A stretch of 64,000 nucleotides of DNA from Azoarcus_F sp048158365 (GTDB lineage Bacteria; Pseudomonadota; Gammaproteobacteria; Burkholderiales; Rhodocyclaceae). This document shows positions 43,055 through 51,268 of this stretch, piece by piece. The notes beneath the pieces are model-generated. The model was given only the letters and a program-made list of their open reading frames with translations. It was not told where the DNA came from and ran no database searches. A program made the position numbers and the translations under genes. The first letter of the stretch is position 1, and each line of letters starts with the position of its first letter. The stretch lies in assembly GCA_048158365.1 (NCBI GenBank), contig JBLLNL010000009.1; one strand, written 5' to 3'.

Positions 43055-43414
43055 ATGAACACACGCGAGCCGGCCGGTCTGCGGCGCTCTCAACCGGCCG
43101 TGGAAGCCAGTATCGGACCCTTCCACACCGCCAAGCAGATCGAGATCGCGGCCGACGTGTTCAAGGCGATCGGGGACCCGTTGCGCCTGCACATGCTGTG
43201 CATCATCGCCGAGCGGGAGCTGTGCGTGCAGGAGGTCGCCGAAGCGTTGTCGATCTCGCACAGCAGCGCGTCCAAGCATCTGGGCATCCTGCATCAGGAC
43301 AGGGTGCTGGCGCGTCGCAAGGATGCCAACAAGGTCTACTATCGGGTCGGCGACGAGCGCACGCTGGTTCTGATATCGATGATTCGGGACGTGTTCTGCC
43401 CCGAGCACGCCTGA
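43055..43414 (+). CDS. ArsR/SmtB-family transcriptional regulator
   Basis: 119 aa. Winged helix: DVFKAIGDPLRLHMLCIIAE, recognition region VQEVAEALSISHSSASKHLG, wing RVLARRKDANKVYYRVGDER. It has Cys49, Cys57 (ELCVQE) and Cys115; the classical CVC arsenic pair is not kept, so it may sense thiol/sulfur redox state instead of metal. Family members repress by default and release DNA on sensing. It lies between the exported DsrE-like gene and cysB, and its stop codon is inside a shared terminator palindrome. Confidence 0.9.
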   Translation: MNTREPAGLRRSQPAVEASIGPFHTAKQIEIAADVFKAIGDPLRLHMLCIIAERELCVQEVAEALSISHSSASKHLGILHQDRVLARRKDANKVYYRVGDERTLVLISMIRDVFCPEHA

Positions 43415-43461
43415 GCCGCAAGCGGCCCGGCGCATGCCCCGGGCCGCTTGCGGCTCAGGCG
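43408..43461. terminator. Bidirectional terminator palindrome between arsR and cysB
   Basis: Two perfect 23-bp arms (43408-43430 and 43439-43461, core GAGCCGCAAGCGGCCCGG) with an 8-base loop. Both convergent genes end inside it: the arsR TGA at 43412-43414 and the cysB stop at 43455-43457. No T-runs on either side. Confidence 0.75.
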
Positions 43462-44390
43462 GACGTCGGCTTTGGGAACACGCTGTCCCGAATCCGGTCC
43501 TCGGTCAGCGCCGGTGCGCAGTATTCGATGAAGCGCAACGCATAGTCGCGCAGGTAGTGACCCCGCCGCAGCGCGATCCAGGTGGTGTTGAGCTCGAACA
43601 GGCCCTTGCCATCGAGTAGCACGAGGCCGGCATCGCGCTTCGGGTGGTAGGCCATCGCCGCGATGATGCCGATGCCCAGGCCCAGTTCCACGTAGGACTT
43701 GATCACGTCCGCGTCCAGGGCAGACATCACGATGTCCGGTACCAGCCCCTGCTCGGCGAAGGCAGCATCGATACGTGCCCGCCCGGTATAGCCTTCCTGG
43801 TAGGTGATCAGCGGAAATTCGGCGATCGCCTCCAGAGTGAGCGGGTTGGCCCGGGCGAGCGGGTGCTCTTCCGGAACGATGACCGCATGCTGCCACTGGT
43901 AGAACGGGAAGGTCACAAGGTCCTCTTCCTCGCCGATCGCCTCGGTCGCGATGCCGATGTCGATCTGGCCGGCACGCAACAGCGCGACGATCTCCTTCGG
44001 GCCACACTGGTGCAACTGCAGGTGCACGCGCGGAAAGGTCTGCTTGAAGCGTGACACGACCGGCGGCAGCGCATAGCGCGCCTGCGTATGCGTGGTCGCG
44101 ATCGCCAGATGGCCCTCGTCCTTCTTGGAGAACTGATCGGCCAGACGCTTGATGTTCTGGGTGTCGAGCAGGATGCGCTCGACTACCGGCAGCAACTCCT
44201 TGCCTGGCTCGGTGAGGCCGAGCAGGCGCTTGCCCTTGCGGACGAACAGTTCGATGCCGAGTTCGTCCTCGAGGTCCTTGATGTGCTTGGACACGCCGGA
44301 CTGCGCTGTGTAGAGCGTGTTCGCGACCTCGGTCAGGTTGAAGTTGCGCCGGACCGTCTCCCGGATGATGCGAAGCTGCTGAAAATTCAA
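43455..44390 (-). CDS. cysB: CysB-family LysR-type transcriptional regulator
   Basis: 311 aa. Starts at TTG 44390, overlapping the cysA stop as TTGA, with GGGAG upstream. N-terminal HTH (NLTEVANTLYTAQSGVSKHI) and CysB-type ligand domain (ATTHTQARYALPPVVSRFKQ, GIATEAIGEEEDLVTFPFYQ, YQEGYTGRARIDAAFAEQGL). CysB activates sulfate-assimilation genes in response to N- or O-acetylserine. As last gene of the sbp-cysTWA operon it is likely autoregulated and controls both transporter systems here. Confidence 0.93.
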   Translation of the reverse strand: MNFQQLRIIRETVRRNFNLTEVANTLYTAQSGVSKHIKDLEDELGIELFVRKGKRLLGLTEPGKELLPVVERILLDTQNIKRLADQFSKKDEGHLAIATTHTQARYALPPVVSRFKQTFPRVHLQLHQCGPKEIVALLRAGQIDIGIATEAIGEEEDLVTFPFYQWQHAVIVPEEHPLARANPLTLEAIAEFPLITYQEGYTGRARIDAAFAEQGLVPDIVMSALDADVIKSYVELGLGIGIIAAMAYHPKRDAGLVLLDGKGLFELNTTWIALRRGHYLRDYALRFIEYCAPALTEDRIRDSVFPKPTSA

Positions 44391-45481
44391 GTCGTACTCC
44401 CAACCGACGGCAATGTATCGCCGTCCAGAAATACCCGACTGGTCAAGGGCCTGATCCGGGCCTGTCCGCCCTGCACGAGTCCCAGCTCACGAAAGCGCGC
44501 CTTCGGCAGTTCGGCGTGCACCAGGTCTTCGCCGTTCTCGACCCGCAACTCCAGGCGCACGGTCGGCCCGACCACGGATACGAGTTCGATCTTCGCCGGC
44601 AGCGCCCCCGATCCATCCTGTCCGTTCGACAGGATCTCGATCTCATGTGGGCGTACATAAGCATAACCCTTGCCTTCTCGGCTCTCGCCATGCTCAGGCG
44701 CGGGCAGCGTCAGATCGCCGATGCGTGCATGACCGTTCTCGACGCGCGCATGGAACAGATTGACGTTGCCGAGGAACTTGTAGACGAAAGGGTTGGCCGG
44801 ACGATCATAGACATCCTCGGGCGTGCCCTCCTGCTCGACCTTGCCGTGATTCATCACGACGACCCGGTCCGACACTTCCAGCGCCTCCTCCTGGTCATGG
44901 GTCACGAACACGCTGGTCACATGGATCTCGTCATGCAGTCGCCGCAGCCAGCGGCGCAGTTCGGTGCGCACCTTCGCGTCCAGCGCGCCGAAGGGTTCGT
45001 CGAGCAACAGCACCTTGGGTTCGACCGCGAGTGCCCGGGCCAGCGCGATGCGCTGACGCTGGCCGCCCGACAGTTGCGAGGGCAGGCGGTGCGCGGTCCA
45101 GTCGAGCTGGACCAGTTCGAGCAGTCGCATCACGCGACGCTTGATCTCCGCCTTGTCCGGCCGGATGCGGCGCGGTTTCACGGTCAGACCGTAGGCGACA
45201 TTGTCGAACACGCTCATGTGCTTGAACAGCGCGTAATGCTGGAACACGAAGCCGACGCCGCGGTCGCTGACATGCACGTCGGTGGTGTCCTCGCCGTGAA
45301 AGCGGATGCGCCCCGAATCCGGATGTTCGAGCCCGGCGATGATGCGCAGCAGCGTGGTCTTGCCCGAGCCCGAGGGGCCGAGCAGCGCGGTCAGCTGGCC
45401 GTCGGGAAGCGACAGGCTGACATTGTCCACCGCGACGAAGTCGCCGAAGCGTTTGTTCACGTTCTCGATTTCGATACTCAT
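44387..45481 (-). CDS. cysA: Sulfate/thiosulfate ABC transporter ATP-binding protein CysA (system 2)
   Basis: 364 aa from ATG 45481 with AGGAAGAAG upstream. Walker A GPSGSGKTTLLRI, signature LSGGQRQRIALARAL, Walker B KVLLLDEPFGALD, H-loop VFVTHDQEEALE; C-terminal TOBE region (YAYVRPHEIEIL). Fourth gene of the complete sbp-cysT-cysW-cysA-cysB operon. Closely related to the solitary copy at 41058, which suggests duplication or exchange between two systems. Confidence 0.95.
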   Translation of the reverse strand: MSIEIENVNKRFGDFVAVDNVSLSLPDGQLTALLGPSGSGKTTLLRIIAGLEHPDSGRIRFHGEDTTDVHVSDRGVGFVFQHYALFKHMSVFDNVAYGLTVKPRRIRPDKAEIKRRVMRLLELVQLDWTAHRLPSQLSGGQRQRIALARALAVEPKVLLLDEPFGALDAKVRTELRRWLRRLHDEIHVTSVFVTHDQEEALEVSDRVVVMNHGKVEQEGTPEDVYDRPANPFVYKFLGNVNLFHARVENGHARIGDLTLPAPEHGESREGKGYAYVRPHEIEILSNGQDGSGALPAKIELVSVVGPTVRLELRVENGEDLVHAELPKARFRELGLVQGGQARIRPLTSRVFLDGDTLPSVGSTT

Positions 45482-45503
45482 GGTGTCTTCTTCCTAGGTC
45501 CGG

Positions 45504-46427
45504 TCAGTCCTGCTGCGCCTTGCGTGCGCGCTCGTCTTGCCATTCGACGAAACTCTTCACCGCGATGGTCACGATCGCCAGCCCGGCGAGCAGCGACGAC
45601 ACCGCGAAGGCGGCAGTGAACATGTACTCGTTATAGAGCACCTCGATGTGCAGCGGCATCGTGTTGGTTTCGCCGCGAATGCGGCCCGACACCACCGCCA
45701 CCGCGCCGAACTCGCCCATCGCGCGGGCGTTGCACAGGATCACGCCATAGATCAGGCCCCACTTCACGTTGGGCAGCGTGACCCGCCAGAAGGTCTGCCA
45801 GCCGTTGGCACCGAGTGTCAGCGACGACTCTTCCTCCTCCTTGCCCTGTTGCTGCATCAGCGGGATCAGTTCGCGTGCGACGAAAGGGAGCGTGCCGAAC
45901 GCGATCACGATGATGATGCCGGGCACGGCGAAGATGATGCGCAAATCGTGACTGGCGAGCCACGGCCCGAGCCAGCCCTGGGAACCGAGCAGGATCACGA
46001 AGATCAGGCCGACCACCACCGGCGAGATCGCGAACGGCAGGTCGATCAGCGTGATCAGCACGGACTTGCCACGGAACTCGAACTTCGCGATCGCCCACGC
46101 GGCGACCACGCCGAAGACCAGATTCAGCGGTACGACGATGAGGACGACCAGCAGCGTGAGCCGGATCGCAGCGGCGGCGTCGGGCTCGACGATGGCGTCG
46201 TACCAGACCTTGAGACCCTGCTCGAAGGCGCTGTAGAGGACCACCGTCAGGGGCAGCACCAGGAACAGCGCGAGGAAGGTCAAGGCGACGCCGATCAGCA
46301 CGCGCCGCAGCCACGCCGGCTCCTCGGTGGCGCGGTGCCATGCAAGTTTGTGGCCGGAGGCGGCACTGGCCGCGCCACCCGGGGCCCGGATTTCTGAAGC
46401 AAGCGAACTCATCGGATTGTCTCTCAT
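45504..46427 (-). CDS. cysW: Sulfate/thiosulfate ABC transporter permease CysW (system 2)
   Basis: 307 aa. Start ATG 46427 overlaps the cysT stop by 4 bases; ATG 46412, preceded by GAGACAATCCG, is an alternative. A polar N-terminal extension of about 35 residues is followed by six membrane helices and the EAA loop (ESSLTLGANGWQTFWRVTLP). ARAMGEFGAVAVVSGRIRGE is the CysW hallmark. Pairs with CysT of the same operon. Confidence 0.93.
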   Translation of the reverse strand: MRDNPMSSLASEIRAPGGAASAASGHKLAWHRATEEPAWLRRVLIGVALTFLALFLVLPLTVVLYSAFEQGLKVWYDAIVEPDAAAAIRLTLLVVLIVVPLNLVFGVVAAWAIAKFEFRGKSVLITLIDLPFAISPVVVGLIFVILLGSQGWLGPWLASHDLRIIFAVPGIIIVIAFGTLPFVARELIPLMQQQGKEEEESSLTLGANGWQTFWRVTLPNVKWGLIYGVILCNARAMGEFGAVAVVSGRIRGETNTMPLHIEVLYNEYMFTAAFAVSSLLAGLAIVTIAVKSFVEWQDERARKAQQD

Positions 46428-47254
46428 CGGTAGCGGCGCGAGGTCCACCACTGCAGGCCGTTGATGATCAGCAGCAGTACGAACGCGGTGAGCAGCATCA
46501 CGGTGCCGATCGCGGCTGCGCCCGGATAGTCGTACTGCTCGGCCTTGGCGACGATCAGCAAGGGCGTGATCTCGGTACGGTAGGGGAGGTTGCCGGAGAT
46601 GAAGATCACCGAGCCGTATTCCCCGACAGCACGCGCGAAGGCCAGCGCGAAGCCGGTCAGCAGCGCCGGCAGCAACGCCGGCAGGATCACCCGCCGTATC
46701 GTCGTCAGCCGGGTCGCGCCCATGATCGCCGAGGCTTCCTCGACCTCCTTGTCCAGGTCTTCCAGCACGGGTTGAACCGTGCGCACGACGAAGGGCAGAC
46801 CGATGTAGGTCAGCGCGACCACGACGCCGAGCTGGGTGTAGGCGATGCGGATGCCGAACACGTCGAGATACTGTCCGATCCAGCCGGTGGATGCATACAG
46901 CGTCACCAGCGCGATACCCGCGACCGCGGTCGGCATCGCGAACGGCAGGTCGACCAGCGCATCGACGATGCGTTTGCCGGTGAAGCGGTAGCGCACCAGC
47001 ACCCATGCGACGATCGCACCGAACACCAGGTTGATCACTGCGGCGATGAAGGAGGCGCCAAACGACAGCTTGTAGGACGCGACCACCTGCCGGCTGCTGA
47101 CCGCATGCCAGAAGTCGTCCCAGCTCATCTGAGCGGTATAGATCAACAGGCCTGCGATCGGCAGCAGCAGGATGAAGCCGAGATAGAAGACGGTGAAACC
47201 CAGCGTGATGCCGAAACCGGGAATCACGCTCTGCCGGCGTAGCGCGAAAGCCAT
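46424..47254 (-). CDS. cysT: Sulfate/thiosulfate ABC transporter permease CysT (system 2)
   Basis: 276 aa. Begins MAFALRRQSVIPGFGITLGF as usual for CysT/CysU, without the 30-residue extension seen in system 1. Six helices, EAA loop (EASAIMGATRLTTIRRVILP), RAVGEYGSVIFISGNLPY. It forms the sulfate channel with CysW. A hairpin separates it from the binding-protein gene upstream. Confidence 0.94.
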   Translation of the reverse strand: MAFALRRQSVIPGFGITLGFTVFYLGFILLLPIAGLLIYTAQMSWDDFWHAVSSRQVVASYKLSFGASFIAAVINLVFGAIVAWVLVRYRFTGKRIVDALVDLPFAMPTAVAGIALVTLYASTGWIGQYLDVFGIRIAYTQLGVVVALTYIGLPFVVRTVQPVLEDLDKEVEEASAIMGATRLTTIRRVILPALLPALLTGFALAFARAVGEYGSVIFISGNLPYRTEITPLLIVAKAEQYDYPGAAAIGTVMLLTAFVLLLIINGLQWWTSRRYR

Positions 47255-47284
47255 TGCTTGTTCTCCATCGGTGCGACGCTCGTG

Positions 47285-47320
47285 CCAGGGCCGGCGCCCC
47301 TGTCGGGGAGCCGGCCCTGG
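47285..47320 (-). terminator. Hairpin between sbp and cysT (system 2)
   Basis: CCAGGGCCGGC (47285-47295) pairs perfectly with GCCGGCCCTGG (47310-47320). It lies in the same place as the sbp/cysT hairpin of system 1, though it has no T-tract, and probably protects or terminates part of the sbp message. Confidence 0.6.
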
Positions 47321-47333
47321 TGGTGACGCACGA

Positions 47334-48353
47334 TTACTTGTGAATTTCGCTCAGGATGCGGTCGAATACGCCACCGTCGTTGAAGTGGGTTTCCTGGGCG
47401 GTCTTCCAGCCGCCGAACACGTCGTCGATGCCGAACAGATTGGCCGCAGGGAAGCGTTCGGCGAACTCGGCGGCGATGGTCGGGTTGGACGGGCGGTAAT
47501 AGTGCTTGCCCGCCAGACGCTGCGCGTCTTCGGTGTAGAGGAATTCGAGATAGGCCTGCGCGACTTCGCGGGTGCCCTTGCGGTCGACGTTCTTGTCGAC
47601 GACGGTCACGGGCGGTTCTGCCAGGATGCTGATCGACGGCACGATGATCTCGTATTCACCCTTGCCCAGCTGCTCTACCGACAGGAAGGCTTCGTTTTCC
47701 CACGCGATGAACACGTCGCCGATGCGTCGCTGCACGAAGGTGTTGGTCGCACCCCGGGCGGCCGGGTCGAGCACCGGTACGTTCTTGTAGATGTCGCGCA
47801 CGAACTCGTAGGCCTTCTCCTCGCTGCCGTACTTTTCCAGCGCAAAGCCCCAGGCAGCGAGATAGTTCCAGCGTGCGCCGCCGGAGGTCTTCGGATTCGG
47901 TGTGATCACCTCGACCCCTTCGCGCACCAGATCATCCCAGTCCTTGATGTTCTTCGGGTTGCCGGCACGCACCAGCAATACGATGGTCGAGGTGTAGGGC
48001 GAACTGTTGGATGGCAGGCGGCTCTGCCAGTCGGCCGGGATCAGGTCGGCGCGCGAATGCATGGCGTCAATGTCATAGGCCAGCGCCAGCGTGACCACGT
48101 CGGCGTCCAGCCCGTCGATGACCGCCCGCGCCTGAGAACCTGCGCCCCCATGTGACTGACGGATATCGACCTGTTCTCCCTTGAGCGCTTGCCAGTGCTG
48201 CTGGAAGGCCGCGTTGTATTCGCGATAGAACTCGCGGGTCGGGTCGTAGGAGACATTGAGGATGCTGGTCTGTGCCGACGCGAGGGCGCTCACGCCGAGT
48301 GTGGCGGTGGCAAGTGCGGTCAGGGCGAGCTTGCGGAAATTGAAACGACGCAT
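47334..48353 (-). CDS. sbp: Periplasmic sulfate/thiosulfate-binding protein (system 2)
   Basis: 339 aa from ATG 48353. Signal peptide (KLALTALATATLGVSALASA), then ILNVSYDPTREFYREYNAAF, SHGGAGSQARAVIDGLDADV, LIPADWQSRLPSNSSPYTST, TPNPKTSGGARWNYLAAW and RGATNTFVQRRIGDVFIAWE, the ligand-binding segments of Sbp/CysP. First gene of the complete five-gene operon. It differs clearly from the paralogue at 34873, so the two systems may differ in affinity or in preference for sulfate versus thiosulfate. Confidence 0.94.
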   Translation of the reverse strand: MRRFNFRKLALTALATATLGVSALASAQTSILNVSYDPTREFYREYNAAFQQHWQALKGEQVDIRQSHGGAGSQARAVIDGLDADVVTLALAYDIDAMHSRADLIPADWQSRLPSNSSPYTSTIVLLVRAGNPKNIKDWDDLVREGVEVITPNPKTSGGARWNYLAAWGFALEKYGSEEKAYEFVRDIYKNVPVLDPAARGATNTFVQRRIGDVFIAWENEAFLSVEQLGKGEYEIIVPSISILAEPPVTVVDKNVDRKGTREVAQAYLEFLYTEDAQRLAGKHYYRPSNPTIAAEFAERFPAANLFGIDDVFGGWKTAQETHFNDGGVFDRILSEIHK

Positions 48354-48660
48354 GGGGACTCCCGAGGGTAATGTTTTCAGTTGCTAAACGAATGCTTGCG
48401 GGAGTGCATTAAAGAGTCTGGGAGAGAATCCGTGAACCAATCAGATCTGTGTTGCTTAGCAGCAAAAATGCTTAGGGCTGGATGGCATATCGATATTCCT
48501 GCGATCCGCTGCCGCACAAACGCGCCTGGGTGTGAGACGCCTGGCCGTGCCCGATGAGCGTTTTCAGGCGCGGCCGACCACCTCGCATCTGGTCCGGAAT
48601 CCGTCGCACACAAACAAAAAGGCACCCGAAGGTGCCTTGTCGACTGGCGCTTTGAGCGTA
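48354..48660 (-). promoter_or_regulatory. AT-rich upstream region of the sbp-cysTWA-cysB operon
   Basis: This 307-base gap has no gene. It contains a direct repeat TGCTTAG at 48453-48459 and 48469-48475 (16 bp apart), about 100 bases before sbp, a plausible CysB-binding area. The sodB terminator lies at its other end. Confidence 0.4.
48619..48638 (-). terminator. Rho-independent terminator of sodB
   Basis: AAGGCACC-CGAA-GGTGCCTT forms a tight hairpin; on the minus strand it is followed by TTTTTGTTTG. It lies 23 bases beyond the sodB stop. Confidence 0.88.
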
Positions 48661-49248
48661 TCAGGCCGCGTAGTTCTGCGACGCGAAGTCCCAGTTGGCC
48701 AGACTGTTGAGGAAGGTCGCGACGAAGTCCGGACGACGGTTGCGGTAGTCGATGTAGTAGGCGTGTTCCCACACGTCGATACAGAGCAGGGCGGTGTCAC
48801 CGGTCGTCAGCGGCGTACCGGCCGCACCCATGTTGACGATGTCGACCGCGCCATCGGCCTTCTTGACCAGCCAGGTCCAGCCGGAGCCGAAGTTGCCGAT
48901 CGCCGATGCGGTGAAGGCCTTCTTGAAGTCCTCGAACGAGCCCCACTTCGCCTTGATCGCGTCGGCCAGCGCGCCGGTCGGCTCGCCGCCGCCGTTGGGT
49001 TTCATGCTGTTCCAGAAGAAGGTGTGATTCCAGACCTGGGCGGAGTTGTTGTAGATGCCGCCGGCCGGGGCCTTCTTGACGATGGCTTCGAGGTCGAGGT
49101 TCTCGAACTCGGTGCCCTTGATCAGATTGTTCAGGTTGGTCACATAGGCCTGGTGATGCTTGCCGTAGTGGAACTCCAACGTCTCGGCGGAGATGTGCGG
49201 CGCCAGTGCGTCCTTGGCGAAGGGCAGGGCGGGTAGGGTATGTTCCAT
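48661..49248 (-). CDS. sodB: Iron superoxide dismutase
   Basis: 195 aa from ATG 49248 with AGGAG upstream. Metal ligands are His27 (TLEFHYGKHHQAY), the His in VWNHTFFW, and the Asp and His of DVWEHAYYIDY. GNFGSGWTWLV and AQVWNHTFFWNSM match the iron rather than manganese form. It removes superoxide in the cytosol. Monocistronic, with a clear terminator. Confidence 0.96.
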   Translation of the reverse strand: MEHTLPALPFAKDALAPHISAETLEFHYGKHHQAYVTNLNNLIKGTEFENLDLEAIVKKAPAGGIYNNSAQVWNHTFFWNSMKPNGGGEPTGALADAIKAKWGSFEDFKKAFTASAIGNFGSGWTWLVKKADGAVDIVNMGAAGTPLTTGDTALLCIDVWEHAYYIDYRNRRPDFVATFLNSLANWDFASQNYAA

Positions 49249-49361
49249 GAGATTCTCCTGTGTTGAGTCCTGAAGGGTTCATCGAACCGGGACGGTTCAA
49301 AGCCTGACTATTCTAGTCGGGATTAGCGCGGGATGACAACGTCCGTGTCACCCTCCGAGCT

Positions 49362-50765
49362 TCAGCGGGTGCCGCTGTCCGGTGACGACCCGGGCGACGC
49401 GCGCCGGCGCAGGTCCGATACTGTTACGGCCAGTTCGCCGTCGCTGAGCTCGATCGAGACATTGTCGCCGATCTCGACCGCATCGGTCGAGCGCAGGATG
49501 CGTCCCCGTGCGTCGCGGGTGATGCTGTATCCGCGTGCGAGCACGCCCGCCGGCGCGAGATGGGCGAGGTGGGCGCCGAGCGCTGCGACGCGATCGTCGT
49601 GTCGGTGCAACCTGGTTCGACCGGCCTGAGCGAGGCGTTCGGCCAGGCGCTGGAGGTGTTCCTGATGTCGTGTCAGCGCGGGATGCGGCGAGCGCAACTG
49701 TAGTCGCAGCATTCGGGTCCGCGCCTGTGCGCGCTCGATGCGCTGATCGAGCCCGAGTCGCAGGCGGCGCGCGAGCGCGTCGAGTTGCTCGGCCGAGCGC
49801 GACAGACGGTCGCGCGGATGTCTGAAGCGCAGTGCAGCCCGGTCGACACGCTGTTCCAGCGCATTGAGCCGCGTCCGGAAGCGCTGGGCGAGCAGATGCT
49901 CGAGCACGCCGAGGCGGGCGGCCGCGTCGACGAATCCTCCGGACGCGAGCTCCGCGGCGCCGGTCGGTGTGGCCGCCCGCAGGTCGGCGACGAAATCGGC
50001 GATCGTGACGTCGGTCTCGTGCCCGACTCCGCTGATCACCGGTACCGCGCACGCGCGGATGCTGCGTGCGAGCGACTCGTCGTTGAATGCCCACAAGTCC
50101 TCCAGGCTGCCGCCGCCGCGCACGACCAGCAGCACATCGATCTGGTCTTCGGCCGCGCGTGCCGACGCGGTGCGGACCGCGCTGGCGAGCGCCTGACCGG
50201 CACCGTCTCCCTGGACCGGAGCCGGATACAGCACCAGTGGCAGATGCGGTGCGCGTCGCCGCATCGCGGCCACGACATCCTGCAGCGCGGCAGCCGCGGG
50301 TGAGGTCACGATGCCGACCCGGCGCGGAAAACGCGGAATGTCCCGCTTCAGTGCCCCATCGAACAGGCCTTCGGCAGCCAGCCTGTCCTTGAGCCGCAGG
50401 AACGCTTCGAACAGGTTACCGGATCCGCCCTGTCTCAGGCCTTCGACGCTCAGCTGAAAATCGCCGCGTGCTTCGTACAGCGTGACCTGCACTCGCGCTT
50501 CGACCTGCATGCCGTTCTCCGGCCGGAAACCGAGCAACTGGGCCTTGTTGCGCCACATCGTGCATCGCACCTGGGCCTGCTCGTCCTTGAGCGTGAAATA
50601 CAGGTGTCCGGAGGCGGCGCGGGTCAGGTTGGAGACCTCGCCCGCCACCCGCAGCAGCGGAAAGCTGCGCTCGAGGGTCGTTCTGGCCAGCCGGTTGAGC
50701 GCGGAGACGCTGAGGACCTCGGTCTGGGCGCTCGACAGTGGAGGAGGATTCGATTGCAGCGACAT
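49362..50765 (-). CDS. xseA: Exodeoxyribonuclease VII large subunit
   Basis: 467 aa from ATG 50765. N-terminal OB fold (LSVSALNRLARTTLERSFPL, RVAGEVSNLTRAASGHLYFT). The catalytic core has RVGIVTSPAAAALQDVVAAM, VRGGGSLEDLWAFNDE and GVGHETDVTIADFVADLRA. A long coiled coil (about 310-410) is followed by the C-terminal domain (ARGYSITRDARGRIL). With XseB it degrades single-stranded DNA during repair; xseB is not in this window. A TTGACA promoter lies directly upstream. Confidence 0.94.
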   Translation of the reverse strand: MSLQSNPPPLSSAQTEVLSVSALNRLARTTLERSFPLLRVAGEVSNLTRAASGHLYFTLKDEQAQVRCTMWRNKAQLLGFRPENGMQVEARVQVTLYEARGDFQLSVEGLRQGGSGNLFEAFLRLKDRLAAEGLFDGALKRDIPRFPRRVGIVTSPAAAALQDVVAAMRRRAPHLPLVLYPAPVQGDGAGQALASAVRTASARAAEDQIDVLLVVRGGGSLEDLWAFNDESLARSIRACAVPVISGVGHETDVTIADFVADLRAATPTGAAELASGGFVDAAARLGVLEHLLAQRFRTRLNALEQRVDRAALRFRHPRDRLSRSAEQLDALARRLRLGLDQRIERAQARTRMLRLQLRSPHPALTRHQEHLQRLAERLAQAGRTRLHRHDDRVAALGAHLAHLAPAGVLARGYSITRDARGRILRSTDAVEIGDNVSIELSDGELAVTVSDLRRRASPGSSPDSGTR

Positions 50766-50833
50766 GGGCCGGAGTGTAGCAGCCGGGTGTGCGCGCTGCG
50801 GCAGAACACGCCCGGAGGGGCCGGACGGCGCCC

Positions 50834-50862
50834 TGCTATCCACACGCATTAGGCGATGTCAA
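50834..50862 (-). promoter_or_regulatory. Sigma-70-type promoter of xseA
   Basis: On the minus strand TTGACA (50862-50857) is followed after 17 bases by ATAGCA (50839-50834), about 70 bases before the xseA start. The -35 is perfect and the -10 is weak. Confidence 0.6.
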
Positions 50863-50996
50863 TCCCCCGAAAAAAACACTTATGGATCAAAGGCGTATTT
50901 TTAAGTATATGATTTACATGTGAAAATTTGTTGCATCATTTTGCAGCGATCTAGTGACGTGCCCGCGGGATCGGCCGTTCAGCGTGGTGGCGGGTG

Positions 50997-51032
50997 TTAG
51001 TCCACAAGCTTATCCACAGGATCTGTGGATTG
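50997..51032. other. Cluster of DnaA-box-like sequences
   Basis: TTATCCACA (51010-51018) is a perfect DnaA box. TGTGGATTG (51024-51032) is a near match on the other strand, and TTAGTCCACA (50997-51006) is a weaker third. ATCCACA and TGTGGAT also form a small hairpin. An AT-rich stretch (about 50868-50945) lies just to the left. The rest of the 503-base gap 50766-51268 shows no gene. Confidence 0.55.
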
Positions 51033-51268
51033 CGTCGCGATCGTTACCGGTTGAACGCTGGGGTACGAGGCGGCCGCCGGACAGGGGTGAAGGGCGGGTT
51101 TGTACCTATTTTCGTGACCGCAGACGCTGCGCTAGATTGGCCAATCAACGGTGCTGAACACACATCATGGCCGCGGGCGTCGAAACGATACGCTCCCTCA
51201 GGACGATGGCTGGCAGGATTGCCGGGCGGCGCCGAGCGATATTCATAACTGAAGAAGGAGACATTCGA

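Noticed and set aside
34873..48353. Duplicate sulfate genes as an assembly artefact
   Set aside because: The two sbp, cysT and cysW sets differ substantially in protein sequence and gene order.
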